Source: Haloferula sp. BvORR071
GTDB taxonomy: Bacteria; Verrucomicrobiota; Verrucomicrobiia; Verrucomicrobiales; Akkermansiaceae
Direction: 5' to 3'
Length of the DNA: 37,408 nt
Assembly (NCBI RefSeq): GCF_000739615.1
Contig: NZ_BATP01000054.1
Coordinates: 1 to 37,408, forward strand
Numbering within the stretch: the first letter of the stretch is position 1; each line of letters starts with the position of its first letter. A model generated the notes under the pieces. That model was not told where the DNA came from, did no database searches, and worked only from the letters and a program-made list of their open reading frames with translations. Of this stretch, positions 7,957 through 16,021 are shown one piece after another. Made by a program: the position numbers and the translations under genes.

Positions 7957-8547
7957 TCAAGATGGATCGCTCCTCTCGCCGTCGCTGCTGAATCTTTCAC
8001 CTGTGGAAACCCGGATAAAACCGTCCGGGAGGATTGCTACTTCCTCCACGAATTCCTCCGAGGTGATTGCATCTTCAAAATCCCGCTCTCCATCGATGAA
8101 CTCCTGAAGCCGGATTTTCAGGTAGTCGACGATTTCCAACTGGGCTTCTCGCTCGCTTGCAAAGATGCAGATGTTCTCGACCTCCGGCTCTTCGGCGGTC
8201 GATTCCCTCAGGCCGGGAACGGCACCCTGGAAGAAGGTGTTGATGAAAATGCAATAGCCCCTTGGGTCGGAATCGTTAGGTGCTCTCGAAGGCTCCGGAG
8301 TTTTCTCCTCCCGTTGCCTTTCCACCTGCGCCTGCAGCTTCCCGATGATCTCCTCGTAGTGATCCGCGATCTCCTGCGCCTCCTTCTCATCGCCGCACTC
8401 CTCGATTGCGAAAAGCGGATCCTTGCTCTCCCCACGGAACCACCGCGCCGTCTCCGCCCAAGCATCCCGCCGGGTGCACAGTCCATCGATCAATTGCCCA
8501 AAATCCGTCTGCGGTAGCGAGAAGTGGTATTGGCGATCTTTGTTCAT
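7957..8547 (-). CDS. Acidic hypothetical protein, 196 aa
   Basis: A strongly acidic cytoplasmic protein starting MNKDRQYHFSLPQTDFGQLI. It has a helical, probably coiled-coil central part (EAQEIADHYEEIIGKLQAQV, followed by a charged linker) and a C-terminal half containing CIFINTFFQGAVPGL and a Glu/Asp-rich helix. I do not recognise the family. The ATG at 8547 was chosen over one at 8655 because an AGGTG precedes it at a workable distance and the longer version would overlap the divergent HNH gene. It is transcribed away from the HNH genes, from a shared intergenic region of about 106 bp. Confidence 0.6.
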   Translation of the reverse strand: MNKDRQYHFSLPQTDFGQLIDGLCTRRDAWAETARWFRGESKDPLFAIEECGDEKEAQEIADHYEEIIGKLQAQVERQREEKTPEPSRAPNDSDPRGYCIFINTFFQGAVPGLRESTAEEPEVENICIFASEREAQLEIVDYLKIRLQEFIDGERDFEDAITSEEFVEEVAILPDGFIRVSTGERFSSDGERSDPS

Positions 8548-8653
8548 CGCCAAAATCACCTGGCCAGGTTGAAGATACACTGCAAGCTGGAAATTGAGTA
8601 TTCGGTGTCCTATCCATTGCCTCGACGTGATTGACGACTCTACAATTCGACTC

Positions 8654-9526
8654 ATGGCCTTTGCTGAGCTAAAGCGGCGAGTCGCTGTTCACGGAACAAC
8701 ACTTTCTTGGGCTCAGATTGCTCCGACTTTTCGAGTTCAGGACGAAGAACTCTATCTTGCCGGCAGGGCAAGAGGAATCTTCAAGCCGAATCAAATGAAA
8801 AGGGGGGCTCTCAGTATTCGAACCCCAGTGCCGAGAGAGGGGCGGTCACGCCGATACGTTGACATCAAAACCGAGGATTCACTCTACTATTCGTTTCAAG
8901 GCGAGGATCCGAATAGCGGCGACAACCAGCGCCTGAAGGAGACGATGGAGGACCAAAGTCCCCTGATCTATTTCTTTGGAGTGTCGGAGGGCGTGTATGA
9001 GGCGATCTTTCCGGTGTATATTTCCCACTGGGATCCCAAGATGCTCAGGGTTGAGATCTCAATTGCCGCTGCTCCGGGAGGAGCCGTTCCATCCGGACGT
9101 TTAAAGGAGGATGAGCGGAAATATCGAGTAAGGGAGGTTCAGGAGAGGATTCATCAGTCCGCGTTTCGGGAGTTGGTTTTGAATGCATATGGAGGCAAGT
9201 GCGCGCTATCGGGGTTGCCTGTCCGGACGCTCCTCACGGCCGCTCACATCTACCCGGACGGTCACGAAAAGGGTCTCCCAGAGGTCTCCAATGGGATTGC
9301 CCTCTCGGCCTTGCATCACACTGCCTACGACACGAAACTCATCGGCATCTCGCCAGACTATCGTGTCGAGGTTTCTGAAAGACTTTTTTCCCAGACCGAC
9401 GGACCGCTGCTTGAGGGATTGAAGGCCTTGCATGGCAATATCATGAGACTTCCCCGAGAGCCGGAACTCCGTCCAAGCCGTGAGGCGCTCGCCTTCAGGT
9501 TCGACGAATTTATGTCGGCTCGCTGA
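8654..9526 (+). CDS. HNH_2-domain endonuclease, putative restriction enzyme
   Basis: A 290-residue protein with a C-terminal HNH_2-type nuclease domain. From the ATG at 8654 the key parts are GGKCALSGLP (about 180-189), the AAHI histidine at 198, the NGIAL asparagine at 213 and HHTAYD at 221-226. The N-terminal 140 residues (LYLAGRARGIFKPNQM, DNQRLKETMEDQSPLIYFFG, GVYEAIFPVYI) resemble the front half of proteins annotated as putative HNH restriction endonucleases and may read the DNA target. The upstream Met (8594) was rejected because its extra residues look non-coding. The base composition is visibly more A/T-rich than its neighbours, suggesting horizontal acquisition. It lies 47 bp before a second HNH_2 gene. 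No methyltransferase is nearby, so a modification-dependent role is possible but unproven. Confidence 0.85.
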   Translation: MAFAELKRRVAVHGTTLSWAQIAPTFRVQDEELYLAGRARGIFKPNQMKRGALSIRTPVPREGRSRRYVDIKTEDSLYYSFQGEDPNSGDNQRLKETMEDQSPLIYFFGVSEGVYEAIFPVYISHWDPKMLRVEISIAAAPGGAVPSGRLKEDERKYRVREVQERIHQSAFRELVLNAYGGKCALSGLPVRTLLTAAHIYPDGHEKGLPEVSNGIALSALHHTAYDTKLIGISPDYRVEVSERLFSQTDGPLLEGLKALHGNIMRLPREPELRPSREALAFRFDEFMSAR

Positions 9527-9573
9527 CTGTTGAAGAGGCTTTCAAGTTTTCCCCGGTCGCTATATGCATGCTT

Positions 9574-10368
9574 ATGCCAGCCGGAAAACGATGGACCCGG
9601 GACGAGCTCACCGTCGCCTTGGGCATCTACCACAATCTCACCTTCGGGCAGCTTCACGGGAAGCAGCCGGTCGTCGTCCAACTCGCGGACAAGCTCGGGC
9701 GAAGCCCCGGCAGCGTGGCCATGAAACTCTGCAACTTCGCGTCCCTCGATCCGGCGCTGAAGATGCGCGGCATCAAGGGACTCGAAGGGGCCAGTGCGCT
9801 GGACCGCGAGGTGTGGGCGGATTTCCACCAGCATCCGGAGGAAGTCGTGCCGCAGAGCCGCGAGATCCTCCGCCAGATGTTCAAGGTCGGGCCGGGCAGT
9901 GAGTTGGAAGTCCTGCCAAAAGAAGGCATCAAGGTCCGCAAGCGTCCGCAGGGAGATACCGAGGTCTCGGTCACTGTGAAGCAACGCCGCGGGCAGGAAT
10001 ACTTCCGCGATGCCGTGCTCAACAACTTCGGCGGTGCCTGCGGTGTCACCGGCATCCCTGTTAGGGAGCTGCTCGTCGCGTCCCACATCCTGCCTTGGAA
10101 GACTCATGAGGCGGAGCGCCTGAATGTCCGCAACGGCCTTTGCCTCTCCCGCCTGCACGATGCCGCCTTCGATCGCGGCCTCATCAGCTTCGACGACGAG
10201 TTGCGCATGGTCATCTCCCCGGCTCTCAAGCGGCACTTCCCGCAGCGTGGCATCGCGGAGAGCTTCAAGGCTTACGAAGGTGAATGCTTGATCGTTCCCG
10301 ATGATGCCGCTCTCCCGGAACTTGCCTTCCTCGCCACTCATCGCACGAGGATCTTCGTGAAGAAGTAG
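9574..10368 (+). CDS. HNH_2-domain endonuclease with N-terminal HTH-like domain
   Basis: A 264-residue protein. Residues 5-60 (WTRDELTVALGIYHNLTFGQ, then AxKLGRSPGSVAMKLCNFAS) look like a small helix-turn-helix DNA-binding domain, as found at the front of a common family of HNH proteins. The C-terminal half is an HNH_2 nuclease: GGACGVTGIP, SHI histidine at 171, RNGLCLS asparagine at 187, and LHDAAFD histidine at 195. The nuclease halves of this protein and its upstream neighbour are alike but their N-termini are unrelated, so they probably recognise different targets. GC content is normal here, unlike the upstream gene. A second ATG two codons upstream (9568) is possible; I chose the M-P start typical of the family. 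CCTGTTAGGG within the gene is a variant of the TGTTAGA motif. Confidence 0.85.
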   Translation: MPAGKRWTRDELTVALGIYHNLTFGQLHGKQPVVVQLADKLGRSPGSVAMKLCNFASLDPALKMRGIKGLEGASALDREVWADFHQHPEEVVPQSREILRQMFKVGPGSELEVLPKEGIKVRKRPQGDTEVSVTVKQRRGQEYFRDAVLNNFGGACGVTGIPVRELLVASHILPWKTHEAERLNVRNGLCLSRLHDAAFDRGLISFDDELRMVISPALKRHFPQRGIAESFKAYEGECLIVPDDAALPELAFLATHRTRIFVKK

Positions 10369-10482
10369 TGATGGATGCTCCGGGAATCTCATGCCTCACC
10401 TTGGGCCATGGCGTTCCGGGATTCGACAGACTATGAGTAGCATTCTCTCGCTCCTGCATTCTTTCTCCTGAATTTCCACCCC

Positions 10483-11385
10483 ATGCCCTGGATCTCCCTC
10501 CGCTACTTCCCTGGACGCACGGAGAGTGATGCCCGCGCCGTTTGGTGCACGGAGATCGAGCGCGATGGCCGGCTGACGCAGAAGCTCCGCTTCCACCGCT
10601 TCGCGTCGAAGGAAGAAGAGCAGGGGGCGCAGGAGTCGGTGCTGCTTTCGCCGGACCAATTGCGGGAGCTGGAGGCGCGGATCGCGGCGACGGATTTCGA
10701 GGCGATGTCGCGGGTCCACGAGTGCGATTACTTCCTGGAGGACATGGAGCTCATGCAGTGGACGATCGAGCTGGGGGAGGGGCAGATCCATCAGCTGAGC
10801 GCGCAGCTCATCTCGATGGAATGGCTCCAGCGGAAGCAGGGCTACTTCCCGGGGCTGCAGGTGGATGCCGCCTTGCAGCTCTGGAAGGCGATCGACCGCT
10901 TGGCACCCTACAATCTGGAGCGGTGGAACGCGGAGTGTATCGCCAAGAGCAAGCGCGCGTCCCTGCCGCTCATCTGCCCCGCCTGCCAGTCATCCTGGGT
11001 GGCGGAGATGATCTACTGCTACCCGGGAGGAGTGATCGATATCTTCAATCCCTCCGGCCGCGACTCCATCGTGATCCATGACCGTGAGATCGTGCCGGGA
11101 CTGCCGGCCTGGCATTGCCGGGATTGCGGGCACGAATGGGGCGTCTCCGAGTGGGCGGAGCCGATGCTGGAGGAGGAGCGGGTGCTGCAGGAAAGGGCGG
11201 CCGCGACCGAGCGCCTGGCGGAGGCGCGTGGGGTGATGGACGCGGTGGCGAATGAACACGGCTGGGTGAAGTGCCCGCACTGCGGCTGTCGCTTCTCGAT
11301 CTGCCACGATAGCTCGTGGGATGGGAGGATGCACAAGAGCTGCCACACGCGGTTGAGTATCATCGGGAGCGGGGAAGGGGCTTGA
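10483..11385 (+). CDS. Zinc-ribbon hypothetical protein, paralog A
   Basis: A 300-residue cytoplasmic protein of unknown function. Residues 1-150 form an alpha/beta region (IAATDFEAMSRVH, LWKAIDRLAPYNLERW). Two zinc-ribbon-like cysteine sets follow: CPAC at 165-168 with CRDC at 212-215 (followed by GHEWGVSEWA), and CPHCGCRF at 264-271 with a later Cys at 287. It is a clear paralog of the gene at 11741 (same order of motifs, same start MPWI, same HGWVKCPHCG), so the pair arose by tandem duplication. The start codon is preceded directly by CCACCCC. I cannot say whether the ribbons bind nucleic acid or protein. Confidence 0.75.
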   Translation: MPWISLRYFPGRTESDARAVWCTEIERDGRLTQKLRFHRFASKEEEQGAQESVLLSPDQLRELEARIAATDFEAMSRVHECDYFLEDMELMQWTIELGEGQIHQLSAQLISMEWLQRKQGYFPGLQVDAALQLWKAIDRLAPYNLERWNAECIAKSKRASLPLICPACQSSWVAEMIYCYPGGVIDIFNPSGRDSIVIHDREIVPGLPAWHCRDCGHEWGVSEWAEPMLEEERVLQERAAATERLAEARGVMDAVANEHGWVKCPHCGCRFSICHDSSWDGRMHKSCHTRLSIIGSGEGA

Positions 11386-11452
11386 AGGGAGATGGGGCGA
11401 ATGGCGCTCACTTGCTTGCTGAAGGCGGGTCTTCCGCAAGCGGAGGAGCCTG

Positions 11453-11631
11453 TGGAGTGCGGTGGCACGGCACCGCTTTGATTGCGGGAGCGCTTGGTCT
11501 TCTCCAGTTCGTTGCCGTTTCCCGCGGCGCGACCGAAGCATCACCGGATAGCTCACTCATTGCCAGTCCGTGGCCGTCTACCGCAGCGCCACCAAGCCGC
11601 AGTGAAAGCGGTGTCGTGCCACCGCACTCCA
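11453..11631. repeat. Terminal-inverted-repeat element, copy 3 (179 bp)
   Basis: The left arm at 11453-11479 (TGGAGTGCGGTGGCACGGCA then CCGCTTT) and right arm at 11605-11631 are reverse complements with one mismatch. The interior contains GTTGCCGTTTCCCGCGGCG and TGGCCGTCTACCGCAGCG, the twice-repeated word also seen in the other copies. It lies exactly between the two zinc-ribbon paralogs, 67 bp after the first gene. Confidence 0.85.
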
Positions 11632-11740
11632 TGAGCTTGCCGTGAATTCGCTGCGGTGGAGCCGCTCTGGATTGCCTTCCGCGCCGCGGCCCGGCTAGCT
11701 TGTCTGCGAATCGATCTATCCATCCTCACTGCCGCCACCC

Positions 11741-12637
11741 ATGCCCTGGATCACCCTGAGCTACCTGCCTGCACGGACGGAGAAGAAGCGCGTGAGTTTG
11801 CACACGCAGATCGAGCGCAAGGGGCGGCTGACCCAGCAGTATGGCTTCATCGGGATCTTCGGGCCGCAGGAGGAGCGGCAGAGGGTGGAGTCGGTGAGGC
11901 TCTCGGCAGAGGAGTTGCGGGATCTGGAGGCGCGGATCGCGGCCACGGATTTCGAGGCGATTTCGCGGGTGCATGGACATGAACATGAGGGGAAAGGCAT
12001 CGGGGATGAGATGGTGCTCATGCAGTGGGAGATCGAGTTGGGGAAGGGGAAGGTCCACCGCTTGAGCGTGCCGATCGATTCGCTGGAGCGCTTCCAGGAG
12101 AAGCGGGACGAACTGCGGGATCGGCCGGAGGATGAGGATGCCGCCCTGGAGCTCTGGAGGGCGATCGACCGCCTGGCGCTCTTCAAGCTGGAGCGGTGGT
12201 ATGAGGAGTGTGTCGCGCCCAAGGTCCAGGCATCGTGGCCGCCCTGCCCCGCCTGCCAGTCATCCCGGGTGGCGAAGATGATCCACCTCTTCCCCGGAGA
12301 CGAAGACGAGTTCGACACTTCCAGATTCAAGCTGGACTGCATGGTCAGCACCGACCGTGAGATCCTGCCGGAGATGCCGGAGTTTCATTGCCGGGATTGC
12401 CAGCACGAGTGGGGCGTCTCCGAGTGGGCGAAGCGGATGCTGCAGGAGTATGAGAAGATCGACGCGATGGAGCGGCTGACGGAGGAGGGCGTGGTGATGG
12501 ACGCGGTGGTGAATGAGCACGGCTGGGTGAAGTGCCCGCATTGCGGCCGCCGCTTCTCGATCCACCACGACATGTCCTGGGGCGGGGAGAGGCACCTGAG
12601 CTGCGGCGTGCGGTTGAGGATTATTCCGAGAGGGTAA
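11741..12637 (+). CDS. Zinc-ribbon hypothetical protein, paralog B
   Basis: A 298-residue paralog of the product of 10483-11385. Shared landmarks include MPWI at the start, ARIAATDFEAISRVH, LWRAIDRLALFKLERW, CPACQSSRVAKM (C169, C172), HCRDCQHEWGVSEWA (C217, C220) and NEHGWVKCPHCGRRF (C265, C268) with a last Cys at 288. The first half is more diverged than the ribbon-bearing C-terminal half, which suggests the N-terminal region determines what each protein recognises. The start codon follows GCCGCCACCC with no Shine-Dalgarno site. Function is unknown; the nearby HNH and inhibitor genes suggest an accessory role, but that is inference. Confidence 0.75.
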   Translation: MPWITLSYLPARTEKKRVSLHTQIERKGRLTQQYGFIGIFGPQEERQRVESVRLSAEELRDLEARIAATDFEAISRVHGHEHEGKGIGDEMVLMQWEIELGKGKVHRLSVPIDSLERFQEKRDELRDRPEDEDAALELWRAIDRLALFKLERWYEECVAPKVQASWPPCPACQSSRVAKMIHLFPGDEDEFDTSRFKLDCMVSTDREILPEMPEFHCRDCQHEWGVSEWAKRMLQEYEKIDAMERLTEEGVVMDAVVNEHGWVKCPHCGRRFSIHHDMSWGGERHLSCGVRLRIIPRG

Positions 12638-12890
12638 GGGATCGGGTCCATCGCGGAGCTAGGGCATTTTCCGAAAGGTCGTCGCCGCTCTCCACCTTGC
12701 ACGGACTTCTCCCTCCCTGCGATGGTTTTTGAACAGGAGGAAGGCAGGAGGGAAAGCCAAGTTGAGGTTGTTCCGAGTCGGCGACCTCATCTCTATCATC
12801 GGGCCTTGTCTCAAGCGGTGAGCGATGGATAGCTTTACCGGCGGATCATTCATCTGCTATCTCCATCCAGCCAGCATCTCCTCATCACCC

Positions 12891-13499
12891 ATGCCCACTC
12901 CGCGCGACCCGCGACCATCCCCGGATGCCGAGCCTGATCCCGGTCTAACAGCCCGCGCCTCCAAGCTCTCACCGCGCGCGCTGAGGTGGGTCGGCTTCTG
13001 CTTCACGGCCGCTACCGCCCTCACGGCCTGCGCCCTGTGGTATGCCTATCTCAGCTTCCGCCCGCTCAGGGCGACGGACTTCAGCAACGTGAGCGGGATC
13101 CTGGACTCCGCCGCGGAGACATCGCCCGGGGTGCTGGATATTCACCTGGCCGGCAGCAGCCTGCGCTACCGCGTGCCGAAGGAGCGCTCCCGCTCCGCCT
13201 TGCCCCGCGAGTCCTTCCTCGCGCAGGTCCACCGGGGCGATCCCGTCGAGATCATCGCGCTCCGCCGGGACATCGCGGAGCCGCGTGGCGCGCTGCTGGA
13301 TCGCACGCCGCAGGTCTTCATCTACGGCCTCAGCTCCCGCGGCCGGGAGTACTATGACTTGAAGGACTACCTGGCCTGGCAATACCGCAACCACAGCGGG
13401 GAGCTGATCTGTGCCTGCATCTTGACCGTCCTCTCCGCCCTGCTCGTCGCCGGACATTGGCGCGGACGTGTGAAGGCTCAGGCACCGCACGCGGATTGA
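12891..13499 (+). CDS. Two-pass membrane protein, paralog A
   Basis: A 202-residue membrane protein. A Pro/Arg-rich N-terminus (MPTPRDPRPSPDAEPDPG) precedes a first helix (about 35-55, FCFTAATALTACALWYAYLS). An external beta-rich domain follows with RYRVPKERS, FLAQVHRGDPVEI and PQVFIYGLSSRGREYYDL, then a second helix (LICACILTVLSALLVAGHW). It is paralogous to the next gene, which shares PTPRDPRPSPD, the LRYR and FxAQVHRGDxVEL motifs and the same topology. The start was chosen at the Met that aligns with the paralog. TCTAACA at 12942-12948 encodes a CTA-ACA pair. Function is unknown. Confidence 0.7.
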   Translation: MPTPRDPRPSPDAEPDPGLTARASKLSPRALRWVGFCFTAATALTACALWYAYLSFRPLRATDFSNVSGILDSAAETSPGVLDIHLAGSSLRYRVPKERSRSALPRESFLAQVHRGDPVEIIALRRDIAEPRGALLDRTPQVFIYGLSSRGREYYDLKDYLAWQYRNHSGELICACILTVLSALLVAGHWRGRVKAQAPHAD

Positions 13500-13535
13500 C
13501 CCCGCGCCGATCATCCTCCCACCTCCCCATCACTC

Positions 13536-14207
13536 ATGTCCACCCCGCGCGACCCGCGACCATCTCCCGACCCCGCTCCTGAAGCGGAGCCCGAAGCCGG
13601 CGCCGAACCCGGGCGGAAGCGCAGGCGCAGGCCCCGCTCTAACAGGCCGCTGACCCGTGGGGACCTGTGGGCCTACCTTGGCTTCCTCGCGGTGGCGGGG
13701 TTCGCCGTAGGCGATCTGTGGTACTCCTACTTCAGCTTCCGCGTGGATCCCGAGCCCTTCGCCGATTGCGTGGTCGTGAGCGGGAAGCTGGAGGCCGCGC
13801 GCGGGACACCGCGGGAGCAGATGGATATCCGCATCGCCGGCGATCCGCTGCGCTACCGGATGCTGAGCGATGCCTACAGCCACTACTTCCAGCGGGATGC
13901 CTTCTTCGCCCAGGTGCACCGCGGCGATGCGGTGGAGCTCCGGGCGATCTCCCGCTACATCGCGAAGCCGTACCACACCACCCGCTGGGACGAAGATGAT
14001 ATACCCACGGTCTTCATCCGGGGCGTGACTGTCGGCGGCCGGGACTACAATACCATCTCCGACCAAATCGCCTGGCAGCACCGCAACCACCGCAGCACCC
14101 TGACCTGTGCTCTGCTCCTCGGCGTCTCTTTCCTCGTCTGCTGCATCCCGCTCTGGCTCGGGCGGAAGGAGTGGCTCGCGATGATTCAGAGGAGGAAAGT
14201 TCGCTAG
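13536..14207 (+). CDS. Two-pass membrane protein, paralog B
   Basis: A 223-residue paralog of the preceding gene, 36 bp downstream and probably co-transcribed. After MSTPRDPRPSPDPAPEAEPE and a basic patch (GRKRRRRPRSNR) there is a first helix (LGFLAVAGFAVGDLWYSY). An extracytoplasmic domain follows (DPLRYRM, FFAQVHRGDAVELRAISRYI, VFIRGVTVGGRDYNTISDQI), then a second helix near the C-terminus (LTCALLLGVSFLVCCIPLWL). The two genes' intergenic leaders also resemble each other (TCATCACCC and CCATCACTC before ATG). TCTAACA at 13638-13644 places an AAC-AGG pair in the basic patch. Function is unknown. Confidence 0.7.
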   Translation: MSTPRDPRPSPDPAPEAEPEAGAEPGRKRRRRPRSNRPLTRGDLWAYLGFLAVAGFAVGDLWYSYFSFRVDPEPFADCVVVSGKLEAARGTPREQMDIRIAGDPLRYRMLSDAYSHYFQRDAFFAQVHRGDAVELRAISRYIAKPYHTTRWDEDDIPTVFIRGVTVGGRDYNTISDQIAWQHRNHRSTLTCALLLGVSFLVCCIPLWLGRKEWLAMIQRRKVR

Positions 14208-14357
14208 CTTTTTTCCGTTTTCGGGAAAGGCAGGAGCTTGGGACGCTGTGGCTTTTGCTGCCATCGGGTCTCCGGTTTCTTGCCTCTGGTCTCACTCCGT
14301 TTCTTCACCTTTAGTCTACTCGACAAACCTCATCCACTCCGCCATCGTCCCCATCCT

Positions 14358-14639
14358 ATGAAGACCCCCATAGCCATCACACTCATCGTCATGGGCGCCC
14401 TGCTGGTCATGCTGCCGGCCTTCGCGGACATGGTCTACCAGCACAATCTCGTGACCCTCATGACTTCCCAGGCCGGTGCCACCACTGCCTCCATTGATGG
14501 CAAGATGAGCGATACCTACCACTTCGGCTGCTGGGCCACCGGCAGCGGCATGGTCATCATCGCCGTGCTCAGCGTCCTGCGCGGCGCGAAGACCCAACCT
14601 GCGGCACACCCCGCCGGCTTCGCCTCGCGCGAGGCTTGA
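14358..14639 (+). CDS. Small two-helix membrane protein, 93 aa
   Basis: The product begins MKTPIAITLIVMGALLVMLP (first helix or signal anchor), has a short polar loop (QAGATTASIDGKMSDTYHFG) and a second helix (CWATGSGMVIIAVLSVLRGA), and ends in a polar tail. The ATG at 14358 gives a natural membrane N-terminus; the longer upstream frame looks non-coding. Function is unknown. Confidence 0.65.
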   Translation: MKTPIAITLIVMGALLVMLPAFADMVYQHNLVTLMTSQAGATTASIDGKMSDTYHFGCWATGSGMVIIAVLSVLRGAKTQPAAHPAGFASREA

Positions 14640-14878
14640 GGGAGAAGTCGGCGCAGCGGTGCGTCCTTTCCCGGGAACGCGGAGGCACCCGCCCCGCAGA
14701 ACGGTCCCTGATTGCCGTCATCACGGAAAGCTTCGCAGCAAAGCGGCGGCGCTATCGATTCTCGATTCCAAGCTCGCGCTCCCAGGAGTGCCCGCAAGGC
14801 AGCACCGGCAATCGATCCATCTCAATGGCGCTTCCCTCCCGGCGCTGGAGTCGCTAGAGATCGGCCTTCACTCCGATC

Positions 14879-15466
14879 ATGAGCGACGCCGACTCCGCTA
14901 GCGAAAAGCTGATCATCACCTGCATCCCCAGCCTCGTCGCCACCCTGCTCAATCGTGAGCGCGCGAAGGGCAGCCCCTTGACCGAGGAAGAAGTCATCGC
15001 CATCCGCGATAACTGTCCCGCCAAGGCTGTCACCGCCGCCGAGCTGCGCGCCATTGAGGAACGCCGCGGCTATCAGGACATCGATCCCGCCCGGCCCTGG
15101 GAAGAGTGGCAGCAAGCCCGCCTCGTATTCGTGGCTGCGGATGAGAACGGGAATGAGAGTGAGACGCAGGGAGAAGCCGCGCCCGCCAGCGATGTCGCGG
15201 AAGCCGTCGCCGACAGCAGCCGCCTGGTCATCTTCATCGAGCCGAGCCTTGCCAGCGTCCTGCACCTCCGTGAGCGCGAGAAAGGCAGCCCGCTGACCGA
15301 GGAAGAAGTCCTCGAGATCCGCGACAACAGCGAAGCCGTCGTCATCACCGCCGATGAAGCCCACGAGCGCGAAACCGCCCGCGGCTTCCAGGACATCGAC
15401 CCCGAGCGGGTGTGGGAGGAGTGGCAGGAGGTAAGGCTGAAGCTGCCACAGGCCCCGCAGGGGTGA
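14879..15466 (+). CDS. Hypothetical protein built of two copies of one module
   Basis: A 195-residue acidic protein containing two copies of an approximately 75-residue module joined by an acidic linker (ENGNESETQGEAAPASD). Each copy carries KGSPLTEEEVxxIRDN, then an A-E-x-RGYQDID or RGFQDID element, then a WEEWQ-x-(A/V)RL end. The same module (PLTEAEV..IRD...GY.DIDPE..WEEWQ) occurs as a single-copy hypothetical protein in other bacteria as far as I remember; its function is unknown. The doubled form suggests a within-gene duplication. The start ATG lies close after repeat-like intergenic sequence. There is no signal peptide. Confidence 0.7.
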   Translation: MSDADSASEKLIITCIPSLVATLLNRERAKGSPLTEEEVIAIRDNCPAKAVTAAELRAIEERRGYQDIDPARPWEEWQQARLVFVAADENGNESETQGEAAPASDVAEAVADSSRLVIFIEPSLASVLHLREREKGSPLTEEEVLEIRDNSEAVVITADEAHERETARGFQDIDPERVWEEWQEVRLKLPQAPQG

Positions 15467-15582
15467 GGGGGCGTAGCGCGACTTTGCAAGTTGCGCCAGG
15501 GAGCGTCCGCGCAATGCGAAAGAGAGCCGCTCCTCTCCACATAAGTGATCCTGCCCTGACCACCTCCACTGATTTCCCACCC

Positions 15583-15999
15583 ATGACTAGCGACGAAGCC
15601 CTGCAAGCCTTTGGCCTCCCGGCAGCACCCGCGCATCGTGACGAGCTCCGCCGCCTCCTCGCCGCGGCGACCGAACTCGAAGCCTCCGGCGAAGGCGCGG
15701 GGGAGGAAGTGCTCCGCACCCTCTGCGTACAGCTCTTCAGCATCGGCCGGGTTGAGGACTCGCTGCTGATCTGGGCGGCCAAGCAATCCAGCTTCGATGC
15801 CGGTTGCGGGCTCGATGTCCAGTTTCTCTGTGGCGCCGGTCTGGGGGCGACCAAGCAGCATCTCCGCGAACACTCCAGCACCCCCGGCGCCAGCCAGGCA
15901 CTCTCTTATCTCAGTGCTTGCGAACAAGCAGGTGACTTCACGGACTGGACTCCGCAAGTTACCATCGCCTACCACCGCAACTACTACGGCCTCGCCTGA
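15583..15999 (+). CDS. Conserved hypothetical protein, 138 aa
   Basis: A mostly helical 138-residue protein starting MTSDEALQAFGLPAAPAHRD. The section LLIWAAKQSSFDAGCGLDVQ followed by FLCGAGLGATKQHL closely recalls a widespread hypothetical family with the pattern LIW.AK.SSFD..C.iDVQ.LCGAGL..T..YL, which I cannot name. The start is preceded by TTTCCCACCC with no Shine-Dalgarno site. It lies between the doubled-module gene and a barstar-type pseudogene, all on the same strand; proteins of this kind often accompany toxin/immunity genes, but a role here is inference. Confidence 0.7.
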   Translation: MTSDEALQAFGLPAAPAHRDELRRLLAAATELEASGEGAGEEVLRTLCVQLFSIGRVEDSLLIWAAKQSSFDAGCGLDVQFLCGAGLGATKQHLREHSSTPGASQALSYLSACEQAGDFTDWTPQVTIAYHRNYYGLA

Positions 16000-16021
16000 T
16001 TTCATCGTGAAAAGCTTGCGC

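Noticed and set aside
7393..8517. 374-codon plus-strand open frame
   Set aside because: It runs through the terminator hairpin at 7790, is Pro/Ser/Arg-rich and is antisense to the acidic protein gene for most of its second half.
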